The position numbers and the translations under genes are program-made. Below are positions 24,201 to 34,624 of a stretch of DNA of 64,000 nt, piece by piece. The notes beneath the pieces are model-generated. The model was not told the DNA's origin. It was given only the letters and a program-made list of their open reading frames with translations, and made no database searches. Position 1 is the stretch's first letter; every line of letters begins with the position of its first letter. The stretch comes from Jackrogersella multiformis (lineage: Eukaryota > Ascomycota > Sordariomycetes > Xylariales > Hypoxylaceae), in NCBI GenBank assembly GCA_902806575.1, contig CADCXD010000009.1, positions 2,480,001 to 2,544,000 of the forward strand, read 5' to 3'.

Positions 24201-25159
24201 AATCATCTCAAAAAGCTACTATGACATATCAATTAATATCGCAACTCGAGGTCATACGTACCAGCGTACTAGGCACTATTGATCCTAAATAATCTAAATC
24301 ATCCATTACAGCTTTAACGGAGAGATAATCAGTAGTTATGTCTAACCTCAATCCTTAGCCACGTCTGTTCATGTCCGCAATAATTGCAGAAGAATTAACT
24401 TGCGCAGCCGTGCGCGTCTTACTCCGCGCTGTCTGCGCTGCTGCGTTAGTGGTCTAAAGATAACCATGACTAGATCCTCAAAGCGGCAAGCCTGGTGATA
24501 CCGGTACTGGAGGAGCAGAGGAGCCAGCCTCTGCAAAACAGGATCTAGGACATGGCTTAGCTTTGCAATATAGGGTTCTTATAATCGTAAGATCATCATT
24601 CAGCTTTGCCTATACACTGCCCAATCAGTACAAGCATCTATTCACCTACGTTGCAGCTGTGTCACAGGTTACACAGGAAGGATTGCCCCATCTTGTTTCC
24701 TACGACTTCTAATTCTAATAAACTAGGGGCCTTGAACCAGCAACCTATCAGAACATCATGAACTCCACTGTCTTCTCTTAATACCATCACAATGGTACGA
24801 TATAGCAACACCCACCGGTTCCGGGAGACGGTCGATGCCTGAATATAGCATAGTGGCGGATTCTCGACGTGTGAAAGGCATGGAATTGTCGATATGAGGA
24901 TCAAGAAAAACCTCAAGGCGATGTTCCTAGGTCTATTTCGGGAAAGAAGCCGTTTATTGCCCAAGTCAAGCCAGAAAAGCTAAGCGTACCTAGGTAGAAA
25001 TATAATCATAAAAAATATAAAAGGGATGAAAGAACCCGTCAAAGTTAACTTCTCTTCTACATCAACATCCACACATTCAAACACTTCTAACACATACCAA
25101 CCACCTTCCAAACCATCAAATTTCAAGACTTTTCAGTCACTCTAACTTAAACGTTCAAA
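21268..25159. other. AT-rich gene desert, 3.9 kb
   Basis: From 21268 to about 24660 there is no reading frame of 60 codons or more on either strand, which is unusual for this length. The DNA is visibly AT-rich with stops in all frames. It has a dense cluster of TACCTAGGTA-type palindromes at about 24000-24130 and further copies at 22078 and 24986. It may be old, mutated mobile-element DNA, but no terminal repeats or recognisable protein remains were found. Confidence 0.55.
25016..25023 (+). promoter_or_regulatory. TATA box of the small secreted protein gene
   Basis: TATAAAAG lies 137-144 bp upstream of the ATG at 25160. It is followed by a CT- and CA-rich leader (TTCTACATCAACATCCACAC), typical of highly expressed fungal genes. 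A TACCTAGGTA palindrome lies 20 bp further upstream. Confidence 0.6.
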
Positions 25160-25499
25160 ATGCAGATCAAGGCCGCCCTCATCTCAGCTGTTGCTGTTCT
25201 CTTCGCCGGCCAGGCTATGGGCGCTGCCCTCATCGCCACCGACCCGGGTTAGTCCATCTTCCAAGCCTAGAACCGAACAGTCCAAGCTAATACTTGATAG
25301 TTTCCGCTTGCAACTGCCCCAACAACTGCTCCCACAAGGACGGATCCAGCTGCAAGTACTATGCCGGCCCTTCTGACTCCTCTACGGTCGTTAGTGGAAG
25401 TGAGTGATCTCGAGAACCCAAATTTGAATATGATAGTTGGCTAATACAGCTTCTAAAGAGTGCCGCAACAACGGAAGTGGCTTATACTGCCAACCTTAA
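25160..25499 (+). CDS. Small cysteine-rich secreted protein (effector-like)
   Basis: Three exons (25160-25247, 25301-25399, 25450-25499) with canonical GT...AG introns, all in phase 1, encode 78 aa. Residues 1-20 form a clear signal peptide (IKAALISAVAVLFAGQAMG). The mature part has six cysteines (ACNCPNNC, SSCKYY, KECRNN, GLYCQP), enough for three disulfides. No enzyme motif is present. A strong TATA box and a leader with CAACA-type sequence support real transcription. Such proteins are candidate effectors or antimicrobial peptides (inference from size, secretion and cysteine content). It stands alone between AT-rich stretches, a frequent setting for fungal effectors. It is too short for standard ORF cut-offs, so it may be missed by automated annotation. 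Confidence 0.8.
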
Positions 25500-26571
25500 G
25501 CATCGTTCTGGATGCTGCAGGTCTTTTTTGTTGGGATAAAATAGACAGCAATGCGGTAGAGTTATGAAAGGAATGGGGTGCTTGAAAAGGGGTTGGCGTG
25601 TAGCGAAGTCGGACAATTCAGGGTCTTTGTTTTCATGCGAGAAATCATGTATAACGGCCCATCACAGTCGCTACTGGATAATTATTTTCGTCCGCATTAG
25701 ATACTCGGTCTTGTGAGAGTGTTCTAGATGCAGAACACTTTGCAAGATGCCAAGATGCCGAGTAACTGTTGCTCTTTAAATTCATTCACTTTTACCAAAA
25801 GTATCGTCTTTTACAGCTTTGTGCCAGTTTTCGTTATGACTCTATTAATTGGGCATGTGAGTTTCCTATAAGGAATCCATTCTCTTTCACCATAATTGCT
25901 TCATTGCGTGAAAAAGTTAAAATAGATATGAAAATGATGAAGTTAAGAAATTACATAATAAAGACTTAGATTTCCAGATATGGAAGGTGGAGAATTGGAG
26001 TATGTATGACAACAGAAAGCTTCAATATTGCAACATGCATTAAAGCTACAGCCAGCTCTAGATTCTTAATGTCGCGTTAAGCAATTTAGAGCTGGCCGGA
26101 GCGTTAGTAAGCCTCTTTCTTATAAGGATAAATATGAATTTAAAGGATATATCTAACTAATGAACATACCCTATCCCCGTCCCCCAACCCCTTTTAGTTT
26201 CAATTGCTTCAATTCCCTTTCGCTATCCTCAACCAAGTACCTATGTACTTAGGTAATCATGGTCAACTTGATATACATCGAGAGAAAGGTTCAGTTCTCA
26301 GGGCGTTAAATCAAGAATAGTCTTTTAACATTTTATGCCGAAGTAGGTAACGAGTCAAATTGTTTAATATGCAAGTAGTAGGAGATCATTCCCAGTTAGT
26401 ATTACTCATACCAATCTCTAGTCACAAAAATACAAGCATTCTTTCCATATTAAAAAATCATCTGCCGTCCTTATCTTCTCCAAATACTCCCAAATTAAAA
26501 GTAACATTGAAAAGAACTTGCTGTAGAGTTCTAGCACGCCAGTCACGCTATTTTCGTGATGGTGCTGATTC
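25500..26571. other. Intergenic, 1.1 kb
   Basis: AT-rich spacer. An inverted similarity near 26053-26099 (CAGCTCTAGATTC... and GAGCTGGCCGGAGC) is weak. No gene is seen. Confidence 0.5.
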
Positions 26572-26967
26572 TTAAGACTGGGACAGCTGTTTTTCTAAGT
26601 AAGCCAGGGCAGAAATCGCAAGGATCTGTAGCTCTTGAATTTGAAGTGAATGTTCTCCGATATCTTTTTGGTCCACTATCGAACCGACACGGACTCTGTT
26701 TAGCGACTGTGTAAAGCTGCAAGTTTGTATGGACCGCTTTGCGCAGTTTTCGCAAGGTTCTCCTGAGCCCCTCGAAACGCACTTGATGTGGGCATGCCGG
26801 CATCTCTCGCAGCTTGTGACGGCCTTTGTTTTCCCCCTCTTCCGTTTCGCGGGAGCTGATTTGACTGATTCTTCCGTAGGCGTAGGCGGTGGTGGACCTG
26901 TTGGGCACATGAATCTGCGTTTACGCGGTGGAGAAGTTGGGAGAGGAATACGCTTCTTGCTGGCCAT
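26572..26967 (-). CDS. Short Zn2Cys6 zinc-cluster protein
   Basis: Intronless minus-strand frame of 131 aa. An N-terminal Pro/Lys-rich stretch (PPRKRRF, PAKRKRGKTK; likely a nuclear localisation signal) leads into the zinc cluster CERCRHAHIKC ... CENCAKRSIQTC, with six cysteines. Last is a short helical tail (QIQELQILAISALAYLEKQL), possibly a dimerising coiled coil. The roughly 400-residue middle homology region of normal family members is absent. It is either a compact regulator or a DNA-binding domain that could compete with full-length factors. It is transcribed in the same direction as the MFS gene at 27693-29598, which it might regulate (inference from proximity only). Confidence 0.7.
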   Translation of the reverse strand: MASKKRIPLPTSPPRKRRFMCPTGPPPPTPTEESVKSAPAKRKRGKTKAVTSCERCRHAHIKCVSRGSGEPCENCAKRSIQTCSFTQSLNRVRVGSIVDQKDIGEHSLQIQELQILAISALAYLEKQLSQS

Positions 26968-27692
26968 CGCAACTCGGCATGCGTGATGCCTTGATTCGTT
27001 GATCTAGTCTATGAAGGATTGTTAGTAGGAAATGGACTTGCAATTTCAGGGACATTTCTGCTTTTATCTTCAAGTTTTGGATGTCTAGATCATCCCGGTG
27101 ATCGTACTTGCAGGAGTTTGCCACAAAGGAGGTTTTGTTGAAATGATGTGAATATTTTCCTTTGAGGAATATAATATTTCTGCGGATCTAATCTTACCTA
27201 AAGGGCAATAACCTTTTGGTTTCCCAAACGCAGTCAAGAACGTTTGTACAATAGTAGTGCGCTAAATCATCCAATCTTTAGTTTGAAATCCAAATGGTTT
27301 CGTGAATCGAAGTTAAAGATGCTTCCCGTTAGGCAGTTTGGTACAATGAGACTGGATTTGAGGCTATTCGAAAGCTCCCTTACATGGTTTACAGGCGTAA
27401 GGACCTACGGTAGGTATATCAGTTGCCAAAATCTATACGAGTACCTATGATTACATTGATCATTCTCACCAAATCCTCTATTTCAACTTATTAATAGTAA
27501 CAGAAGAGGTCGTTTACAGACCATAGTTATGGCGACAAATGGATAGGTTAAATGACATAGTCACGGGGTTCGACCGAGATTTCTAGATTCAAGTGTCTGA
27601 TGAAGCTAGAGGCTCACATGTATCGTGGATATACTCAACTGAGTTCGACTCCCTCGTAATTGCTGGAATCTTTGAGATGAAGCTTATAAAGT
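26968..27692. other. Intergenic, 0.7 kb
   Basis: Between the zinc-cluster gene and the 3' end of the MFS gene. No domain-bearing frame is seen. Confidence 0.5.
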
Positions 27693-29598
27693 CTAGGTTT
27701 CATGACCATCCCTCCTTCCGTGTAGCTTAGACAGCCACGACGTCGACATGTATTGCCGTATCTGTTTGCCTCTGAGCATGAATAAAATCAGTGCCAGGTT
27801 ATTCGCTAGTAAAACCGCACCAAAGACACCTGCAATAATGGGACCGTATCCATATTTCATTACCCAGTCAAGAACTCCAAAGCCTAAACCGAAGCTGACT
27901 GCCTGTTTTCCAACATTTATCGCAATAAGCATCTCGGATGTATTGGCGTTGTATGAGTCGACGGCGTATGCCAACGTGAAGCAGTAATAAAAGTAGCCCC
28001 CGAATGACGCTAAACCGGATCCGAAGAAATACCCTATCCAGTGCAAGTTGAATTCTGCTGTAAGGCCGTAAACTACTAATCCGGCAGGGCCTATGACCAT
28101 GGCCGGCAGCATCACTCCCAATCTCATCTCGGCTTCACGGATGCCGTTATTATGTCTCGTTAGGTATCCCGCGAGTCGATCTGACGAGGAAGTGAAAGGA
28201 AGCGCAATGAGGAACCCAAGGAGAGATCCGAGTGACTGTACACCAGAGCTAGACTAAAGAAATAGTGAGCTCAGCTACTTTAGGTAATCATTATTGAAAC
28301 GGGGGTGAGAACTTACCTCTGGCCAATTATACGGAGGCGCCATGATCTTGATCGGGAAGACATAGTTGAATGCCAACGCTCCAAGACCTATAACGGTTCC
28401 AAAGGAGGTAACAACCCATAGGACTTGTGGGACTAGAAAATAAGTAAAAGATCGCCACATCAACGTGAGCCCATGAACATCTGGATCGACGCGGCCCCAC
28501 AGGCTAAGTGTCATTAGAAATTTTTTCCGGTCTGGTGTGCTAACCACCTGCTCGACGGTGACTTCGTCGGGCTTCTCGAAGCCGTTGGATGTTATTTCAT
28601 CTGAGCGGCTAAGAGAGATATCGTGGCTCATATGGGCTTCTCTGTCATAAGAACTTTCTTCCGCGAATAGAAACGCAAGAATTAATAGTCCGCAAGCAAA
28701 TGCGAGTATAACATAGAAAAAGAGCCTCCAGGATTGTTCCGTTGGTAGCATATAGGCTGCCGGAACAGTCGCCACCGCTGCGAAACACATGCCAACTAAA
28801 TCAATTAGCGTTAGTAGGTATGTAAGCGAGGAACCAAGATAGAGTCATCGTACAGGTATAGTAACCGATATGTTTTCCACGCTCATGCAGGAAGAAGATG
28901 TCATTCACCAGCTGAACGGGAAGGGCTTCGCATATCCCAGCACCAAAACAGTGGACAATCCGCCATGCCATCAACTCGCTGAAACTATTGGCTCGTGAAC
29001 ATCCAGCAAGACCGGCTATAAACTTTATTCACAATCAGTGGGAGAGAAGATGTAAAACGCTATTGACTGAACTGACAGCTAACATGGAGCCAAGCATCAC
29101 AGGCCGTCTTCCAAATTTGAGGTAGAGAGGTACCAGCACGAGGGAGCTAAATCCATAGGCGAGATTTGGATAGGATATAAGCGTCGATGCATCTCCAGGA
29201 GAAATATTGAATAGTTCCGACCAAAGTGTCAAATAGGGGCCTGGGCCCAAAAGCGCGGAATTTCCCAGAAACGAATAACCGCACATGATCACTAGAATCA
29301 TAATCTTCTTAGGCCTTGACCACTGTGATTTTTGAATTCTGTTAGCTGGAATAGCAACGAATAACGTTGGCTTATATGGTAGAGTACCTACTTGTAAGGG
29401 GTCATTAGGATCCTCGGCGGGAACGGGGAAAAGGGCTTGACCATAGGCATTGTCGTCTCCCTCTGTTTTGAAGACTGTCAATACTGACGTGTTAAATATC
29501 ATCATTCATTATCACTCACCAATAGCCTGGACGTTCACAGTCCCAGGAATCTCTTCTTCATGCGCATGACTGCGTACTAGATGCTGCCTGCGTGCCAT
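27693..29598 (-). CDS. MFS transporter (DHA1-like)
   Basis: Minus-strand multi-exon gene of the major facilitator superfamily, expected at the plasma membrane as a proton-coupled exporter or carrier. First exons: 29598-29520, 29474-29392, then from 29322. The in-frame stretch 29391-29323 is an intron, so PLQ joins directly to WSRPKK, a usual sequence before TM1. Recognisable blocks: TM1 (MILVIMCGYSFLGNSALLGPG), the MFS loop motif LKFGRRPVMLGS between TM2 and TM3, a second segment around GLAGCSRANSFSELMAWRIV, and two paired blocks of transmembrane helices split by a long charged central loop (EESSYDREAHMSHD). The last exon encodes TM10-12 and ends at TAG 27693-27695. The substrate cannot be told from sequence. 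Exon borders at 29050, 28800 and 28260 are approximate. Confidence 0.8.
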
Positions 29599-31935
29599 AT
29601 TTGTATACAGCTTGAGGAATTGAGTGCGTAACGACAGATAATAACATTCAATATAGGTTAGAAAATGGAAAGGCGCTAATTTAGAACACTTTCCTATCAC
29701 TGTATTATAAGAACCTAGGTTTCGACCATTATTCGGCAGATGGCAGCTTAACCTAAAGCAGCCCCTATCTAAAGAACGACGGTTGCTATGCCGAGACGAA
29801 TCTCTACAGCAAATCCACACGATCTTGTTTATTCCCAGTCAAATATAATATGCTAGAGAATGCCGTGTTACATTTACCCCGCGGTCTCTTTCCCATCTAG
29901 ATGTACTTGGCTTTTGCCGCGAATTATCTCCCGATATCGTCTCAGGGTATCATAGTTCATTTAGATTCCCGTGCGGGGAATTAACCGCTTAAGAGTTATA
30001 TTCAATATGGAATAAAAGCCGTTGGAGTATGTATGAAGTGTGCCAGGGTGCTTGGTTTAATTTTTCGTATTAGGATTATTTTGGGAATTCGAAATCTACC
30101 TACCTAGTAAAATATCTGCTTAACTATATGATATTAATGAGCTATACGTACATACATGTGATATTTTCGACGGGACAATGGCTAGTTGTAGTTGGAGTAG
30201 ATGTATAGCTAGAGATTGTGTAAATATCGGGATAAATAAGTAGAAAACAAAGAAAAAGAGAAAGGACATCAAGGGATAACTATCGGTTCTATACACTATT
30301 TAGCCAGAGGATTATACCTTATCATGCCATCTCTTCTTATCACTTTACACGATAAAGAAGTTCGGCTCAATATGATTTTTCATTTATCGGACGTTTATTA
30401 TACTTTTCTTGCCTTATAGTCTTTTACATATAACTTAAGTTAGGTAAATAATATAATATAATTAGCAGGCTTATAAATATGATAGGATTTATACATTTAT
30501 TGAATTACCTAATCGTAGTAACAAATTTATAAGAAATGAGGGAAGTCCTTTATATTTACATGTTGCTGTTAAGACTTTAGATGTTTTACCTGAAACCAGT
30601 CTTTGACCATGTATTTCAGCGCTATCTTAGTGCTCCACGTGGCATGCCAAGCCTTGCTCTTATACGTATAAATGGAAATTTACCTGTCCTAATGATCTCT
30701 AAATACGGAAAGGGGAGTTTTTAACCATATTGTATGTGCCTGGAATGTTGAATGGATATAAGAGCACTAATATTATTACATAAATCATGAAAAAGGGGCG
30801 TGGCTGAATAGGGGTAACGCTAGAGCCACGTTAGTGGCCCGTCCCGCCGGTCCGGTCATGTCACGACAGCCGAAACATGGATGTTTCACGGCTCCGAATA
30901 TAACACCATCGAACGGTGAGGCGTTCTGAAGAACTACACCAGAAGAAAAGGAAAAAAAACTATGCTACGCTGGATTAGGTTTGTTTTAATAAGATGAGAA
31001 GTTGATTAATACGGTCGGTAAAAACCTGAAATGTATTATTGATTGCATTAGGCCCAGCTGTCTGCATACCAAATACATATGTCCAGTAAGTTTGTTTTGA
31101 TGGTATCAAATTATATTCTTTTCAACTTGTAGGTCATCTGATGTTCTTTAAGATCGCTAAAGCGGTGCACTTACTTATTCATGAGCCGAGGTAGTCGATG
31201 AATCAATCTTAAGAAAGGCGGTGGCAAAACAATGCGAACTTGGCTGCTTGGTAATGATAGGGCGGACGATAGAGGAGAATCCTATCTGATTAGTCTTAGT
31301 TGGCGCTTTGGTCACTATTTGGCCCATACATAGCGCAGCATACTTTCGCGTTAGCGTGACATGAACACCGGGACCAAGGAAATGATTGTACACTGTGCTG
31401 AGTATGATAGTTCACTTGTGATCGAGTGTGGGGGTTGAGGCGGATTAGCTGCCATATATATTTGATTGGATCATCGTGGCTTCATCTTACATGTTGTATG
31501 CGAAAGATCGCTGGTTCGAGATACCAGTGTACTGGACGCATCAGACTTCGCCAAGTTTCTTGCTGGATAGATTATATCATGAAACAACGATGTCTGCGTT
31601 GTTCAATTGGCGGTAAGCACCGATAGGACATCCCTTAGTGGATCGTGTCCACGGAGTGCCACATCATCCCCATACTGGGCTCCAACATCCCCAGTCAAAG
31701 AATATCGGTGGTTGTCTTACGGACCCTCCCCCTCCATATTCGTCTCCCTTTATATAGCTATGATGTCTCCTTCTGCGCGATAGTTTGACCGAACAGACAT
31801 TGTATCACCGTCCGTTTTATCATCATTCGCATTCTGTTATTACTTAGGCAGGCCTAAGCTTCGCTCAACCGGCCGCTAGGGCCCCCACTCCCGGAAAACA
31901 TCACCAAAGATCAAATTGTCGTCAGGTTTCGCACG
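29599..31935. other. AT-rich intergenic, 2.3 kb
   Basis: No gene recognised. A GC-rich island at about 30797-30960 inside AT-rich DNA holds imperfect hairpins, including GTGGCT...AGCCAC (30803-30832) and AGCCGAAACAT/ATGTTTCACGGCT (30868-30893). The small frames at 31175-31393 and 31426-31626 have no domain features. Confidence 0.5.
30868..30893. repeat. Imperfect palindrome / hairpin
   Basis: AGCCGAAACAT pairs with ATGTTTCACGGCT apart from a CA bulge, around a two-base centre. It lies in a GC-rich island within AT-rich non-coding DNA. Confidence 0.6.
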
Positions 31936-33008
31936 ATGTCCAGATTTTCTGCCGACTCAACTATTGCGCCTTCAGACAATGATCCCTTTGAAACACAGCT
32001 GGTTGATGTCGGAAGGGTGACTCGCGAGGAGAGAGATCGCCACAGTGTCACGATTGTGGTGTCTGAACTTTCCAAGAAGAGGTTGCAGGAAGAATGCAAA
32101 TCTCGAGGATGGTCAAAGAAATGGAGAGGTAGGTGATCCTAATCGATCTGATAGAGCTGCGAAGGGGATCTAACATTATGAAAGAGACACCTCCCACACA
32201 TGTCTCAACACCGGAAGCCTTGCAAGAAACAATTGACGGCATCAAGTGCACCTCCAAGCGCACCACCTTGAACTTGCTAGTCAGTAATGAGGTTACTGAT
32301 ATATCTTTCGATGTGCCATCTCACTTTGAGAAGCTCAAGATTCTTCGATGTGCTTCTAAACGCGACAAGGGGAGATTATTCATCGATGGTTCCTCTACTT
32401 ACCACCACATTCGCTTGGACAAGTGGGAGGCACACCGCCACAAGAATCATACTCTTATCTTGGGTTTCCAGAGAGGAGTTCGAATCAAGTTAGCCGGAAT
32501 TGCCCCCAATACCCCATGGGCCCGACTGGTACGATCGCGGGAGGAGTTCACCACCCCTGAACAGGAGGAACTACTTCAACTGTTTGAAAAGCTGGCTGCC
32601 AATACTGATTGGAGTGAGCTCAAAGGCACGGTAGCCGCGATATTAAGCCTCGTTGTTGGAACGTACAAATCTGTGATGGGCATGAAAGGAAACTCCGGCG
32701 GGATCGACGTGAGATATGCTTTCGGTGTAGTTGCCGCTGAACTCGGAGCGACTAGCGCAAAGCTGACCACTGTCGCTACTGCAGCTGGCCCTGCCGTTGT
32801 TCTAGGGGTTGTGGCTGTGGCGGCTGTCTACTTCATACCGTGGGATACCATTTTCGACTACCTCAAGGGTGGCTTGGGTTGGCTCTGGGATAAAATTAGC
32901 AAGCTCTGGGAGAAGTTCAAGTGCTGGGTTCGGAATCTTTTCACAGGCCCATCGTCGTTGGACAAACCCCAAGATCACATACGTCGCCCGATGGCTTTTT
33001 CACCATGA
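31936..33008 (+). CDS. Orphan protein with hydrophobic and Trp-rich C-terminal region
   Basis: Two exons (31936-32128, 32185-33008) join in phase across a 56-bp intron (GTAGGT, CTAAC branch, AAAG acceptor), giving 338 aa. Residues 1-200 are mixed and soluble, with no recognised domain. Residues about 200-225 contain a hydrophobic stretch (AAILSLVVGTYKSVMGM). Residues about 245-285 form a long Ala/Val/Gly helix (TVATAAGPAVVLGVVAVAAV). Directly after it is a Trp-rich amphipathic segment (GWLWDKISKLWEKFKCWVRN). There is no signal peptide. The layout would suit membrane insertion from the cytosol, as in some cell-death or allorecognition proteins, but that is inference. No homologous family is recognised. 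Confidence 0.65.
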
Positions 33009-34624
33009 CGTTGTGTATGATAACTATCTCATGACGTATTCCGAAATCATCAAAGTTCGGAAATTACAGGAATCGGAAGGCGTTCGGGACAATGGTTGGG
33101 ACAGGTTACGATATCATTAAGATGATTCAATATTTTTTTTATCTTTACGGGCCTTACGTTTCTTTTAAGTTTATACTTACTCCTTTTTTGTGGATTACAA
33201 CCCAACGAGCTTTACATATAAATAAAATCTTTGCCCGAGTTGACAAGTGTTCTTGTGTTGTGCTAGAAGCTCCGCTTAACGAAATCCCTCGACATGTTGG
33301 TTCAAGGACCGTTAAATATTAACGAATCAAATCCTAGTCCCCTCTCCCCAGCATTTCGGTAAGAACATAGGTAGTAAGGAAGATGACGTGTGCGCAAATC
33401 CTGACTCTTGGCTTAACATTTAAGCTCACCACTACTAGACCTAAGTGATGACCTGCCTTATAGCTTGATCTAAGTCTAAGACATGCAAGTAAAACCCTGG
33501 AACATCAGCGAGGGGGTTGGCGGTAAGACTATAACCCTTGTCTGATTGGGTCTACCTATATCATGTAAATCCCTGACTTTAAATGCATTATTTCGATATA
33601 TGATGACTTATTCTGGCCTGATATTTCGGCATGCCGGATTTAGGTAATGAGCGTGTAAGGGTAATGTTGAGAGATCATACATTTTAACTCGCTTTAAGTT
33701 TACGAATAACTCACCTGACCTTAACATTAGCAGTAGCCTACTAATATGAGATCAAGTGCAAAATACCTAATTTAGCCTTCTTACTATTGGTTATTCAATA
33801 CGTTTGGCATATTGGGTATAGTTAATACTAGGCTAGTCGAGTTAATTTCAAAGGACTTTATAGATATAACTGAGTTAAGAAGATAGGGGATTAAATCTGC
33901 CCGTGTATACTGTGGCTTATAACAAATACATGGATGCACGGCAATGTCACTGCTAGCTGCTGTAGGTACATATAGGCACGTACTTTTGTATATCATGTCT
34001 CAGGTGTATCTCCCTTGCAGAGTATAATACCAGGCCGAACCCTCCTTCTGGTCTATCCGATAGGTCAGGTTTCTAACACCTTGCATACGTATGATACCCT
34101 TTTATTGACGAGAAGAATGCATTCAAGGTACTGCTATCAGTTCCTGTAAGCGCGTTGAAAGATACGCTACCGTTCTATGTTGCAAAAATTCGTCCTTGGG
34201 GCCAAGCCATCCTCCTAACTTGGCCTCAAATAGCGCCAACGAGTATATGTATTCGTCATAAGTGTAAGTAGGTAGAAGTTGAGAACCTTAGTGATACATC
34301 CTACTTCGTCATACGGACGATGACCGTTTTTAGATTTGTACGGTTCATGAAGGGCCGCATTTTGACAACGGCTATCATGACTTGTCGTGCCGGAGAAGCG
34401 AAATTCGCAAGACTCGGATTAGATCCTAAGAGTGACTACCTAGGTAGCCAGGAGCATCCTAGGTGAGTTCTTCTTTCTTTTATAAATACAAGGTCATATA
34501 CCCCTTTTCTTAAAATTATCAAACATTGATTATCATTCCATTTACTATTCGACTCCTATTTCTACAACTATCAAACTATATCTATTATACAGATTTGTGA
34601 GTTTTTGTCGCAATATTCGCTAAG
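33009..34624. other. AT-rich intergenic, 1.6 kb
   Basis: No gene is seen. The last 190 bp are the likely promoter of the terpene synthase gene, with CTACCTAGGTAG at 34436-34447 and a second CCTAGG site near 34458. Confidence 0.5.

Noticed and set aside
29323..29391. Continuous coding through QVGTLPYKPTLF in the MFS gene
   Set aside because: The segment has GTAGGT and CAG borders and interrupts the usual PLQ-WSRPKK sequence; read as an in-frame intron.
31426..31626. Small plus-strand gene or tRNA-like GGTTCGAGATACC
   Set aside because: The B-box spacing is wrong, no cloverleaf fits, and the frame has no features.
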